Positions 41,838 through 51,289 of a stretch of 64,000 nt of DNA are shown here, in pieces. The position numbers and the translations under genes were made by a program. How positions within the stretch are numbered: the stretch's first letter is position 1; every line of letters begins with the position of its first letter. The stretch spans positions 1-64,000 of the forward strand of contig NZ_JASZ02000005.1 of the NCBI RefSeq assembly GCF_000735695.2, in the 5' to 3' direction. Under the pieces are notes generated by a model. The model was not told the origin of the DNA, did no database searches, and was given only the letters and a program-made list of their open reading frames with translations. Source of the DNA: Kaistella haifensis DSM 19056. Lineage in GTDB: Bacteria; Bacteroidota; Bacteroidia; Flavobacteriales; Weeksellaceae.

Positions 41838-42119
41838 TTATTCAGCTAGAATAATTCCTTTATTGTTACTGAATTCGATAACACCACTTTTCACCGGGAA
41901 AGAAAATACGCTTTCTTTTTCGTTTTCTTTCGTGAAATTTTTCGCGTATTTGTCATCTATTTCGTTAGTAAAAACTTTTACTTTACCACCGATTAATGAC
42001 GCTACTATTGCGGCGTGATCTTTCATGATATGGAAATCGCCATTTTTTCCGGGAAGTAAAACTGATTTGACATCACCTTCAAAAACTACAAATTCCGGGG
42101 TTAGTATCTTTATATTCAT
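41838..42119 (-). CDS. atpC: F1Fo ATP synthase epsilon subunit, short form
   Basis: A 93-residue epsilon subunit that holds only the N-terminal beta-sandwich (MNIKILTPEFVVFEGDVKSVLLPGKNGDFHIMKDHAAIVASLIGGKV). The C-terminal two-helix domain, which inhibits ATPase in E. coli (about 139 residues), is missing; short forms are common in Bacteroidota. It lies 80 bp behind atpD, and the remaining ATP synthase genes are not in this window. Confidence 0.93.
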   Translation of the reverse strand: MNIKILTPEFVVFEGDVKSVLLPGKNGDFHIMKDHAAIVASLIGGKVKVFTNEIDDKYAKNFTKENEKESVFSFPVKSGVIEFSNNKGIILAE

Positions 42120-42199
42120 TTCTATTTAGATTTAAAGATTTCAGATTTCAGATTTCAGACAAAAAGTCTAATGTCTGTTTTCTGAGTTCTTGTGCCTAA

Positions 42200-43756
<1,557 letters not shown>

Positions 43757-43784
43757 CTACAATTGCTTAAAAAAAAGATTTTTA

Positions 43785-43792
43785 TCATATTT
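43785..43792 (+). promoter_or_regulatory. -7 box of ribF
   Basis: CATATTTG, one mismatch from TAnnTTTG. It overlaps the earliest possible TTG start (43791) and so favours the TTG at 43812. Confidence 0.4.
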
Positions 43793-43811
43793 GCAAAACA
43801 AATTTTTCCTC

Positions 43812-44732
43812 TTGAAAATCACTGAAAATTTATCGCAATATTCTTCTAAAACGCCTCTTGCATTATCCATTGGTATTTTTGATGGCGTACATATCGGACA
43901 TCAATCTATCATCAAAAAACTTAATGCTATTGCTCGTAGAAAAAACCTGGAGTCTGCAATTCTTACCTTTTGGCCACACCCGAGAACGATTTTCAACCCA
44001 GATGACGATTTAAAATTCTTAAATACCATCGAAGAAAAAATTTATCTTCTGGAAAAAAAAGAAGTGCAGAATTTATTTTTAAAAGAGTTTGATGAAGAGT
44101 TCCGCAATTTAACAGGTGAAGAATTTGTAAAACAAGTTTTGGTCGAAAAACTCAACGTGAAACATTTAATTATCGGTCACGATCATACTTTTGGCAAAAA
44201 CCGAAGCGGCGATTTCAGTTTGTTGCAAAAAATGTCTTCCGAATACGATTTCAAAGTGGAACAGGTAGAAGCAGTCGATTTTCAGGACAAACACATCAGC
44301 TCCACTCAAATCAGAAATGCGCTTTTGGGAGGAAATGTGAAGGAAGCCAACGAAATGTTGGGCTACGTTTATTCCGTTTCAGGAAAAGTAGTTCACGGAA
44401 AAAAAATTGGCAGAACCATCGGCTATCCTACAGCAAATATCGCGGCTGATCCAGCGAAACTTTTGCCAAAAAAAGGTGCTTATATTGTGGATGTTTTTGT
44501 GAAAAACAAACATTACAAAGGAATGCTAAGCATCGGAACCAACCCGACTGTAAACGGAAATTCGCTTTCCACGGAAGTTTATATTTTAGATTTTAATGGA
44601 GATATTTATGATGAAATAATTTCGGTGAATTTCAGAGATTTCCTCCACGATGAAATTAAATTTGAATCTCTTGAAAAACTGATCGAAAGATTGGATGTAG
44701 ACCAGAAACTGACCGAAAATTTCAATTTCTAA
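43812..44732 (+). CDS. ribF: Bifunctional riboflavin kinase/FAD synthetase
   Basis: A 306-residue enzyme that makes FMN and then FAD. N-terminal FAD synthetase (nucleotidyltransferase) domain: LALSIGIFDGVHIGHQSIIKKL with the GxFDGxHxGH motif, LIIGHDHTFGKNRSGDFSLL and the ISSTQIRNALLGG signature. C-terminal riboflavin kinase domain: SGKVVHGKKIGRTIGYPTANI, with the PTAN motif, and MLSIGTNPTVNGNSLSTEVYILDF. There is no ATG before the conserved part; the TTG at 43812 is preferred to the one at 43791, which lies in the -7 box. Confidence 0.95.
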   Translation: MKITENLSQYSSKTPLALSIGIFDGVHIGHQSIIKKLNAIARRKNLESAILTFWPHPRTIFNPDDDLKFLNTIEEKIYLLEKKEVQNLFLKEFDEEFRNLTGEEFVKQVLVEKLNVKHLIIGHDHTFGKNRSGDFSLLQKMSSEYDFKVEQVEAVDFQDKHISSTQIRNALLGGNVKEANEMLGYVYSVSGKVVHGKKIGRTIGYPTANIAADPAKLLPKKGAYIVDVFVKNKHYKGMLSIGTNPTVNGNSLSTEVYILDFNGDIYDEIISVNFRDFLHDEIKFESLEKLIERLDVDQKLTENFNF

Positions 44733-45082
44733 GCATTCAAAACCTCTTCCCTTTTCTTTTTAGTTAAAGAATTCAGGATTAAAACATAAGAATGATCAAT
44801 CATTTTTTTTATTAAATCACGTTTCAAACCTTCACACAACACCGAATTCCAGTGGGTTTTATTCATGTGATAAGCTCCGGTAATCTGCGGATGTTTTTCC
44901 CGAAGTTCTTCGCTCCATTCCGGATCGGTTTTTACCGCAATACTTAATGGCTGCTTTTCCAGAGCCATAAGCAGAAACATTTTTCCGCCAACTTTCAGCA
45001 CCAAAGTTTCTTTATCAAAGGGAAAAGTTTCTTCAACTCCTTTTTTGGCGAGGCAATAATCCAGTATTTCGTTGGCATCCAT
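44729..45082 (-). CDS. MmcQ/YjbR-family protein
   Basis: A 117-residue protein of the MmcQ/YjbR family (double-wing DNA-binding fold). Marks: EILDYCLAKKGVEETFPF, TLVLKVGGKMFLLMAL, LREKHPQITGAYHMNKTHWNSV, and the C-terminal IDHSYVLILNSLTKKKREEV. The function is not established. Its 3' end overlaps that of ribF by 4 bp in convergent orientation, with no terminator visible between. Confidence 0.9.
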   Translation of the reverse strand: MDANEILDYCLAKKGVEETFPFDKETLVLKVGGKMFLLMALEKQPLSIAVKTDPEWSEELREKHPQITGAYHMNKTHWNSVLCEGLKRDLIKKMIDHSYVLILNSLTKKKREEVLNA

Positions 45083-45183
45083 AATTTTAAATAATGATTA
45101 AATCTGATTTTTAGAACAACTATCTCAAACAAATTTAGTAATTTTAAAAAAGAAAAATATTCATTAACGATAATTCAATAAAA

Positions 45184-45840
45184 ATGAAAGCACTTGTAAT
45201 CGGCGCAACTGGCGCAACGGGAAAAGATTTGGTTTATAAATTATTGAATGACAAAGATTATGATGAAGTAAATATCTTCGTTCGGAAACCGATGAATATA
45301 CAGCATCCGAAACTGAAAACCCATGTTGTAGATTTTGATAAACCCGAAGAATGGAAAGATTTGGTAAAAGGTGACGTTGCTTTTTCTTGTCTAGGAACTA
45401 CTTTGAAAGCAGCGGGAAGCAAGGAAGCTCAGCGAAAAGTGGATTATAATTATCAATACAATTTTGCAAAAATGGCAAAAAAAAATAATGTGGAAGATTT
45501 TATTTTAGTTTCTTCTTACGGAGCCAGCCCGACATCGCAAATATTCTATTCGCGGATGAAAGGCGAGCTGGAAGAAAGTATAAAAGCACTTCATTTCAAC
45601 AAACTAACAATTTTTCAACCCGGAATGCTCGATCGAAAGGACACCGAAAGAACCGGTGAAGTTTTGGGCGGAAAAATTATCAAATTCGCTAATAAATTTG
45701 GAATTCTGACTCAGCAAAAGCCTTTGCCAACCGATATTTTAGCCCAAGCAATGATTAATTCTTCTAAAATAAAATCGTACGGCTATGCCAAAATAAAACT
45801 CGGAAGTATTTTTGCTTTTGCGGAGAAAACCAATGGATAA
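45184..45840 (+). CDS. NAD(P)-binding oxidoreductase (HTATIP2-like, atypical SDR)
   Basis: A 218-residue Rossmann protein. The N-terminal dinucleotide motif MKALVIGATGATGKDLVYKL (GATGATG) and VAFSCLGTTLKAAGSKEAQRKVDY, FILVSSYGASPTSQIFYSRMKGELE (the S-x-Y-x3-K-like part) and FQPGMLDRKDTERTGE match the NAD(P)H-binding NmrA/HTATIP2 group. Reaction and substrate are unknown; the protein may act as an NADPH sensor or reductase. Monocistronic, with terminator at 45850-45873. Confidence 0.85.
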   Translation: MKALVIGATGATGKDLVYKLLNDKDYDEVNIFVRKPMNIQHPKLKTHVVDFDKPEEWKDLVKGDVAFSCLGTTLKAAGSKEAQRKVDYNYQYNFAKMAKKNNVEDFILVSSYGASPTSQIFYSRMKGELEESIKALHFNKLTIFQPGMLDRKDTERTGEVLGGKIIKFANKFGILTQQKPLPTDILAQAMINSSKIKSYGYAKIKLGSIFAFAEKTNG

Positions 45841-45849
45841 ATAAAACAG

Positions 45850-45873
45850 AAAGCCCTGAAATCCAGGGCTTTT
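45850..45873 (+). terminator. Terminator behind the oxidoreductase gene
   Basis: AAAGCCCTG-aaatc-CAGGGCTTTTATTT hairpin; it may also help stop the convergent frr transcript. Confidence 0.75.
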
Positions 45874-45897
45874 ATTTGTATTACATCTCATTGAAAG

Positions 45898-46452
45898 TTA
45901 TACTTTCATAATTTCAGCTTCTTTCAATTTCAAATGTTCATCGCACATTTTCACGTACTGATCGGTAAGTTCCTGAATTTTTGCCTCACTTCCTTTGATC
46001 AAATCTTCGGAAACACCTTCTAGTTTTTTCAGTTCTTTCATGCCGTCTTGGCGGGCATTTCTCACTGTTACTTTCGTTGCTTCAGCTTCACTTTTTGCAG
46101 TTTTTGCGAGTTCGCGTCTTCTTTCTTCTGTTAAAGGCGGAACATTAAGAATGATATTTTCACCATTATTCATCGGTGCAAAACCAAGATTTGAATTGAT
46201 AATCGCTTTTTCGATGGCACCAATTGCAGTTCTGTCCCAAGGTTGGATTGAAATCGTCATCGCATCGGGAACCATCACGTTTGCAACCTGATTAAGAGGT
46301 GTAGGCGCTCCATAATATTCTACCATTACATCCTGAACCATCGCTGTTGAAGCGCGCCCGGCTCTGATTTTCTGAAAAGCGTGATCCAAATGCTTGATTG
46401 CTGCATCCATTTCCTGCTTCACCACGTTTACAATAAGTTCTAATTCTTCCAT
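45898..46452 (-). CDS. frr: Ribosome recycling factor
   Basis: A 184-residue ribosome recycling factor that splits post-termination ribosomes together with EF-G. Marks: MDAAIKHLDHAFQKIRAGRASTAMVQDVMVEYYGAPTPLNQVANVMV, ISIQPWDRTAIGAIEKAI, NGENIILNVPPLTEERRRELAK. Length is normal. It follows pyrH by about 110 bp in the usual pyrH-frr order. Confidence 0.97.
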   Translation of the reverse strand: MEELELIVNVVKQEMDAAIKHLDHAFQKIRAGRASTAMVQDVMVEYYGAPTPLNQVANVMVPDAMTISIQPWDRTAIGAIEKAIINSNLGFAPMNNGENIILNVPPLTEERRRELAKTAKSEAEATKVTVRNARQDGMKELKKLEGVSEDLIKGSEAKIQELTDQYVKMCDEHLKLKEAEIMKV

Positions 46453-46566
46453 AAATGTTTAGTTTCTGGGGTTGAAAATCTTATTCACCTTATTATATAT
46501 TGTTGTGAATAAACTTTTTTAATTTTTAAATTGAATGATCCCGATCGATAAAACGGGAGATTTATT

Positions 46567-47280
46567 TTATTTATTGCTGTTCACCAAAGTACCAATGTTT
46601 TCGCCTTCTACGATTTTCAGTAAATTGCCTTCTTTATTCATATCAAAAACGATAATTGGCAAATTGTTTTCATGGCTCAAGGTGAACGCTGTCATATCCA
46701 TCACTTTTAATCCTTTTTCGAAAACTTCATCAAAAGTAAGAGAATTGAATTTCACCGCATTATCATTTTTTTCTGGATCAGAATCGTAAATTCCGTCTAC
46801 CCGGGTTCCTTTTAAAATAACATCAGCACCAATTTCGATAGCTCTCAAAGTAGCTGCAGTATCTGTAGTAAAATAAGGATTCCCCGTTCCTGCTCCGAAA
46901 ATAACCACTCTACCCTTCTCCAAATGTCTTGTTGCTTTTCTTTTGATGAAAGGCTCTGCTACTTTGTCCATTTCGATTGCAGATTGTAATCTTGTAAAAA
47001 TTCCGGCATCTTCCAAAGCTCCTTGCAACGCCATCCCGTTGATTACGGTTGCCAACATTCCCATGTAATCGCCCTGAACTCTATCCATCCCTTTTGCAGC
47101 ACCGGCTAAACCGCGGAAGATATTTCCGCCACCGATTACGATGGCAACTTGGCAGCCTTTATCGACAACTTTTTTTATTTCTGCGGCATAATCTTTCAGT
47201 CGGTCATTATCAATTCCGTATTGTCGGTTTCCCATTAAAGCTTCGCCACTAAGTTTGAGAAGAATTCGTTTGTATTTCAT
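46567..47280 (-). CDS. pyrH: Uridylate (UMP) kinase
   Basis: A 237-residue amino-acid-kinase-fold enzyme that phosphorylates UMP to UDP. Marks: [99 protein letters not shown], and [21 protein letters not shown]. Upstream of frr as in most bacteria. -7 box TATATTTG at 47310-47317. Confidence 0.97.
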   Translation of the reverse strand: MKYKRILLKLSGEALMGNRQYGIDNDRLKDYAAEIKKVVDKGCQVAIVIGGGNIFRGLAGAAKGMDRVQGDYMGMLATVINGMALQGALEDAGIFTRLQSAIEMDKVAEPFIKRKATRHLEKGRVVIFGAGTGNPYFTTDTAATLRAIEIGADVILKGTRVDGIYDSDPEKNDNAVKFNSLTFDEVFEKGLKVMDMTAFTLSHENNLPIIVFDMNKEGNLLKIVEGENIGTLVNSNK

Positions 47281-47309
47281 TTTTTACTAGTATTACTTTT
47301 TTTGCTCTG

Positions 47310-47317
47310 CAAATATA
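47310..47317 (-). promoter_or_regulatory. -7 box of pyrH
   Basis: Minus-strand TATATTTG, a full TAnnTTTG match, 29 bp before the ATG. Confidence 0.55.
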
Positions 47318-47366
47318 AGGAAACGCAAATAATTCCGTTAATAGATTTATATTTACTGAGAAATAT

Positions 47367-47396
47367 TTTGAAAAAAAATTAAAAAAATTATTTTTG
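47367..47396 (+). promoter_or_regulatory. Promoter of porQ
   Basis: TTTG (-33, 47367-47370), 18 bp, TATTTTTG (-7, 47389-47396); the TTG start is at 47414. Confidence 0.55.
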
Positions 47397-47413
47397 CAAA
47401 CATTAATACAGAT

Positions 47414-48412
47414 TTGAAAAAACTTACTGCCTTTTCTGCACTGCTTATTTCAACCGTTTTTTTGGCTCAGGAAGGAACCAATGTATATGCATTCCTCAAC
47501 ACGCCGGTTTCTGCAAGACAAGCAGCGTTGGGTGGTGATGCGGTTTCTATTCGGGATTATGATGTAAGTTTTGTTGCAACTAACCCCGGTTTGATGAATC
47601 TGGAACAAGACAAAATGATTTCATTGAATTACGCTTCTTATTTAGCAGATTCAAAATATGGAACGATCAGTTATGTAAAAGATTTGCAAGAAGGACATCT
47701 CATTTCATTTAATGCAAAATACATGGATTATGGAAGGATGCCGAGAACCGATGAAAGTGCCGTTATCGACGGAGAATTCGGAGCGATGGACGCATCTGTA
47801 GGTGTTGGTTACGCTTATCAGTTTGAAGAAAATTGGACTTTCGCCGGAAGCGCCAATTTCGTAAGTTCAAAAATCGACAATTATACTTCGATGGCCGTAG
47901 TTGGAAATGCCGGAATTACCTATCATAACGAGAAAACCAATGAAACGTTGGCTTTAGTTTTCCGTAATTTCGGATATCAATTTAAAACCTTCAATGGAGT
48001 TCGAGAAAATGTAGCTTTCCGGGTAGATTTGGGTTACACAAAAATTCTCGATGAATTTCCGGTCGCTCTTACGATTACCGCACACGATTTGCAGAAACTA
48101 AATATTTCTCAGGATTATAACAATAACGGCCAAGAAATCAACTGGACAAGAAAATTTGCTGATCATTTTTCTTTCGGTGCGGAATTATTTCCTCAACAAG
48201 CATTCAACATTCGGTTTGGCTATAACGTAAAACGCGGAAATGAGCTTGCAGTGCTGGATCAGAGAAGCTTCACCGGACTTTCTGCCGGTTTTGGAATCAA
48301 AATTTCATCTTTCCGTTTCGATTATTCCCATATGAGATATCATAATTCTTCGAATGTTAATATGTTTGGGCTTACCTTGGATCTGATTGAAGTGGGCGGA
48401 AACCGTCGCTAA
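47414..48412 (+). CDS. porQ: Type IX secretion system protein PorQ
   Basis: A 332-residue outer-membrane barrel of the PorV/PorQ (FadL-like) type, with a TTG start at 47414 giving a signal peptide MKKLTAFSALLISTVFLAQ. The opening EGTNVYAFLNTPVSARQAALGGDAVSIRDYDVSFVATNPGLMN is the PorQ signature; strands continue to SFRFDYSHMRYHNSSNVNMFGLTLDLI. In T9SS, PorQ works with PorZ in surface attachment of exported proteins. The location just ahead of cmk is the usual flavobacterial order. Confidence 0.9.
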   Translation: MKKLTAFSALLISTVFLAQEGTNVYAFLNTPVSARQAALGGDAVSIRDYDVSFVATNPGLMNLEQDKMISLNYASYLADSKYGTISYVKDLQEGHLISFNAKYMDYGRMPRTDESAVIDGEFGAMDASVGVGYAYQFEENWTFAGSANFVSSKIDNYTSMAVVGNAGITYHNEKTNETLALVFRNFGYQFKTFNGVRENVAFRVDLGYTKILDEFPVALTITAHDLQKLNISQDYNNNGQEINWTRKFADHFSFGAELFPQQAFNIRFGYNVKRGNELAVLDQRSFTGLSAGFGIKISSFRFDYSHMRYHNSSNVNMFGLTLDLIEVGGNRR

Positions 48413-48486
48413 AAATTCAATTCAAAAATCATCTTTTTCCTTTTTAATCATTTCTCAAATTCAAAAAAATTGATGAAATTTGCGTC

Positions 48487-49161
48487 ATGAGAAAACCCGT
48501 AATCGCCATTGATGGCTATTCTTCCACCGGAAAAAGTTCCATCTCCAAAGTCATCGCCAAAAAACTCGGACTGATTCATATGGATACCGGCGCGCTTTAC
48601 AGAGGCGTTACCTACTTCGCAATCAAAGAATGCTCTGACGAAAACGAAAAAATTGATCTCGAAAAACTCTTCAAAAATTTGAATCAGATTCATTTGGAAT
48701 TCAAGAAAATAGATGAAGAACTTATTCTTTTTCTCAATGGAAAAGATATTTCAAAAGAAATCCGAACCAACCAAGTTTCTGCCAATGTAAGTTTAATAGC
48801 TAGCCAGAAAGAGGTTCGCGATTATTTGATGGAAACCCAACGTTCGATTGCCGAAAAAGGAGGTGTAATAATGGATGGTAGAGATATCGGAACAGTAGTT
48901 TTGCCGGATGCTGATTACAAATTTTTCCTTACAGCAAGTATTGAGGAGCGCACGAAAAGACGTTTTTTGGAACTGAAAGGTTTAAAAATAGAAACCACTG
49001 AGGATGAAATAAGAGAAAATCTCATTTCACGCGATAAAATTGATAGTGAAAGAGCAATTGCTCCTTTAAAAAAAGCGGACGATGCAATCTTAGTTGATAA
49101 TTCTTCAATGACCAAAGAGCAAACAATTAATTATATGCTTTCTTTTATTTCTGATATTTAA
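48487..49161 (+). CDS. cmk: Cytidylate kinase
   Basis: A 224-residue CMP/dCMP kinase. P-loop IDGYSSTGKSSISK; MDTGALYRGVTYFAIKE; the NMP-binding insert with the N-x-Q-V-S-x-N pattern; GGVIMDGRDIGTVVLPDADYKFFLTASIEERTKRR; and the end IDSERAIAPLKKADDAILVDNSSMT. Standard length and sequence. Confidence 0.97.
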   Translation: MRKPVIAIDGYSSTGKSSISKVIAKKLGLIHMDTGALYRGVTYFAIKECSDENEKIDLEKLFKNLNQIHLEFKKIDEELILFLNGKDISKEIRTNQVSANVSLIASQKEVRDYLMETQRSIAEKGGVIMDGRDIGTVVLPDADYKFFLTASIEERTKRRFLELKGLKIETTEDEIRENLISRDKIDSERAIAPLKKADDAILVDNSSMTKEQTINYMLSFISDI

Positions 49162-49263
49162 CAAAATTTTAAGACTGAAATCAATTTAATTGGTATATAA
49201 ATTGTAACTTTATGGTCGTGGAAACGCAATTAAAAAATTTATTAACTATTAAAAAATAACAAA

Positions 49264-49647
49264 ATGTCTAAAAAAGGAAATAATGCAGCTGGAGTATTAG
49301 CAGGATTGCTTGCAGGAGCTGCTGCAGGAGTAGTATTAGGAATGCTTTACGCACCTGAGGAAGGAAAAGAAACTAGAAAAAAAATTAAAACCAAGGCCAA
49401 CGATTTAAAAGATCAAGCAGTTGACCAATACGGAAAGGTTACAGAAAAAGCAAAAGAGCAATTTCAGGAAGTATCCGGAAAAGTAAAAGATCAGTATGGT
49501 AATATTTCTTCTCAAGTGAAAGAAACTGCTGATAAAGTGGTATCTTCAGTAAAAGAAGGTTACGATAAATACAAAGACCAAGCGATCGCAAAAACAACAG
49601 AAGTTGTAAAAGATGTAGAAAACGAATTAGACGGATTGAACTCTTAA
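49264..49647 (+). CDS. YtxH-domain stress protein
   Basis: A 127-residue protein. One membrane-type helix (GVLAGLLAGAAAGVVLGMLYAPEEGKETRKKI) is the YtxH/GvpP signature, followed by a long charged amphipathic helix region with repeated KVKDQYG/KEKAKEQF-type segments (residues 45-120), similar to LEA- or apolipoprotein-like stress proteins. It probably sits in the inner membrane. A terminator separates it from the next two small membrane genes, which are often neighbours of YtxH genes in Bacteroidota. Confidence 0.85.
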   Translation: MSKKGNNAAGVLAGLLAGAAAGVVLGMLYAPEEGKETRKKIKTKANDLKDQAVDQYGKVTEKAKEQFQEVSGKVKDQYGNISSQVKETADKVVSSVKEGYDKYKDQAIAKTTEVVKDVENELDGLNS

Positions 49648-49671
49648 GATTCCGTTTTTATTCTTTAAAAT

Positions 49672-49703
49672 AAAAAGGAACTTTCTCTTAAGTTCCTTTT
49701 TTT
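49672..49703 (+). terminator. Terminator behind the YtxH gene
   Basis: AAAAAGGAACTT-tctctt-AAGTTCCTTTTTTT perfect hairpin. Confidence 0.85.
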
Positions 49704-49723
49704 GTAATTTTAAAAAAAATATT

Positions 49724-50032
49724 ATGCTCGACCTTGTAAAAGAATACGCATCGAAAAGATTAGACCTCCTGAAAATGGAAGCTACGGAGAAATCATCCAT
49801 CACCGCAGGAACTCTTGCCATTCTGATAATGGTCGCCATTGCAGGTTTTTTCTTTATTATTTTACTCAATTTTGGACTTGGATTTCTCATCGGAAGCTAT
49901 TTGGGGAATTATGCATACGGATTGCTCATTATATCGGGATTTTATCTTTTAATTCTTCTTATTGTAATTCTTGCACGGAAGTCTATCAAAAATTCCATCG
50001 CCAATAAGATCATTAAATCATTAAACGACTAA
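49724..50032 (+). CDS. Putative phage-holin-family (YqjE/holin III-like) membrane protein
   Basis: A 102-residue protein with a short charged N-terminus (LVKEYASKRLDLLKMEATEK) and two membrane helices (residues about 27-52 and 58-88: TAGTLAILIMVAIAGFFFII, YAYGLLIISGFYLLILLIVIL). This is the pattern of the holin superfamily III/YqjE group, which in non-phage settings is linked to envelope stress proteins. Nothing phage-like is nearby. It starts a two-gene unit; the next gene begins 3 bp on. Confidence 0.7.
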   Translation: MLDLVKEYASKRLDLLKMEATEKSSITAGTLAILIMVAIAGFFFIILLNFGLGFLIGSYLGNYAYGLLIISGFYLLILLIVILARKSIKNSIANKIIKSLND

Positions 50033-50035
50033 ATT

Positions 50036-50533
50036 ATGGGATCGAAATACAATAGCTTAGACGAGCTGAAAAGAAAAAAAGCGCTTCTGAAGAAAGAAAT
50101 CGCCGAGATGGAGGATTTGATCACTTTTGATAATACTAAGGAAAGCTTAAGTGCGTTCACCAACGGATTTACCGACAAATATTTGAAGGAAGAAACCCAA
50201 CCCGATGGCGAAAAAAAACTGGCAATTAACACCAACGAAATTGTAAAAGAATTTTCTAACAGCATGAAGGATAAAGTTCTCAACCGAAATTCCGTTTACG
50301 GATTCGCCAAAAGCGACGCCGGAATGAATCTCGTTGAAAATGCCTTAAAAATTGGTGCTGTTTCTTTTGTAGGAAATTATGCTAAAAAAAGTCTTTACAA
50401 CGCGAGCTGGAAAAAGAAAATCATCGGTTTGGCTCTCATCTATTTAGCGCCAATCGTTTTGAGATTTATTCGAGAAAAACTGGAAAATTACCAAAGAAAC
50501 AAAACCGCTTCAAGTCTTGAGCAATTGATATAA
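50036..50533 (+). CDS. Hypothetical protein cotranscribed with the holin-like gene
   Basis: A 165-residue protein of unknown function. The N-terminus is a charged coiled coil (SLDELKRKKALLKKEIAEME), the middle contains AINTNEIVKEFSNSMKDKVLNRNS, and residues 110-155 hold two hydrophobic or amphipathic helices (NALKIGAVSFVGNYAKKSLY, IIGLALIYLAPIVLRFIREK) before a polar tail. It starts 3 bp behind the holin-like gene. A membrane-associated partner of that protein is likely, but no family was recognised. Confidence 0.65.
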   Translation: MGSKYNSLDELKRKKALLKKEIAEMEDLITFDNTKESLSAFTNGFTDKYLKEETQPDGEKKLAINTNEIVKEFSNSMKDKVLNRNSVYGFAKSDAGMNLVENALKIGAVSFVGNYAKKSLYNASWKKKIIGLALIYLAPIVLRFIREKLENYQRNKTASSLEQLI

Positions 50534-50537
50534 ATTT

Positions 50538-50562
50538 AAACCGCAATGAAGCGGTTTTTTTT
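50538..50562. terminator. Bidirectional terminator between the holin-like unit and the methyltransferase gene
   Basis: AAACCGC-aatgaa-GCGGTTTTTTTT hairpin; on the minus strand it is followed by AAATTTA, so it is stronger in plus direction. Confidence 0.75.
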
Positions 50563-51289
50563 ATTTTTCTGAGAAAATCTGGCCTAAAATAATTCCTGCT
50601 GCCATCGAAACGTTTAAACTTTCGGTAGATTTCGATTTGCCAAAACGGGGAATCGTGATTTTATGGGTTAAAAGTTCTTCAATATTCGGACGAATTCCGT
50701 TTCCTTCGTTTCCGAGGATTAAATTAAACTTTTCTGGGAAATCAAACTGATAGAAATTTTCCCCATCCATATCGGTTCCGATAATTGCTGCAGTGGAATT
50801 TTGAAGATAATTTTCGATATTCTGATAATTAATATTAACTCGAAGAAAAGATCCCATACTCGCTTGGATCACTTTCGGATTATAAAAATCCACCGTGTCT
50901 TCACTGCAAATTATTTGTTCGATTCCAAACCAATCAGCAAGCCGGATAATTGTTCCCAAATTTCCAGGATCCTGAATTCCATCCAAAACCAATTGGATAG
51001 GAACATCAGCCAAAAATTTAGGTTCTAGCAGTTCGCAAACCGCTACCGAATCTTTCGGATGTTGCAAAAAACTTATTTTTTTGAGTTCTGAATCCGAAAT
51101 TTCTATAATTTTCACACCATCAATTCCCAACTCGCTGGGATTTACTGTGAAAATTTCTTGAATTTTATAGCGAGAAAGCGGGATTTCTTTGATGGTTTTA
51201 TTACCTTCAACCAAAAACAAATTGTATTTTTGTCTGAACTTCTTTTTGTATAAAGACTGTAAAATTTTTATTTTATGAGCCGTAAGCAT
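50561..51289 (-). CDS. SpoU/TrmH-family RNA 2'-O-methyltransferase
   Basis: A 242-residue SPOUT-class methyltransferase. Residues 1-85 are the substrate-binding domain (KILQSLYKKKFRQKYNLFLVEGNKTIKE), residues 95-242 the knotted SAM domain with motif 1 LDGIQDPGNLGTIIRLADWFG, motif 2 LILGNEGNGI, and motif 3 IPRFGKSKSTESLNVSMAAGIILG. The target is probably rRNA or tRNA ribose. Its ATG at 51289 lies inside the coding sequence of the divergent tamL (ATG at 51275), a 15-bp overlap of starts; its likely -7 box TACTTTTG (51305-51312) is within tamL. Confidence 0.93.
   Translation of the reverse strand: MLTAHKIKILQSLYKKKFRQKYNLFLVEGNKTIKEIPLSRYKIQEIFTVNPSELGIDGVKIIEISDSELKKISFLQHPKDSVAVCELLEPKFLADVPIQLVLDGIQDPGNLGTIIRLADWFGIEQIICSEDTVDFYNPKVIQASMGSFLRVNINYQNIENYLQNSTAAIIGTDMDGENFYQFDFPEKFNLILGNEGNGIRPNIEELLTHKITIPRFGKSKSTESLNVSMAAGIILGQIFSEK
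51225..51232 (+). promoter_or_regulatory. -7 box of tamL inside the methyltransferase gene
   Basis: Plus-strand TATTTTTG, a full TAnnTTTG match, 42 bp before the tamL ATG at 51275 and within the coding region of the divergent gene. Confidence 0.5.

Noticed and set aside
49724-50533. Prophage remnant suggested by the holin-like gene
   Set aside because: No other phage genes, and the YtxH/holin-like group is common in chromosomal envelope-stress clusters.
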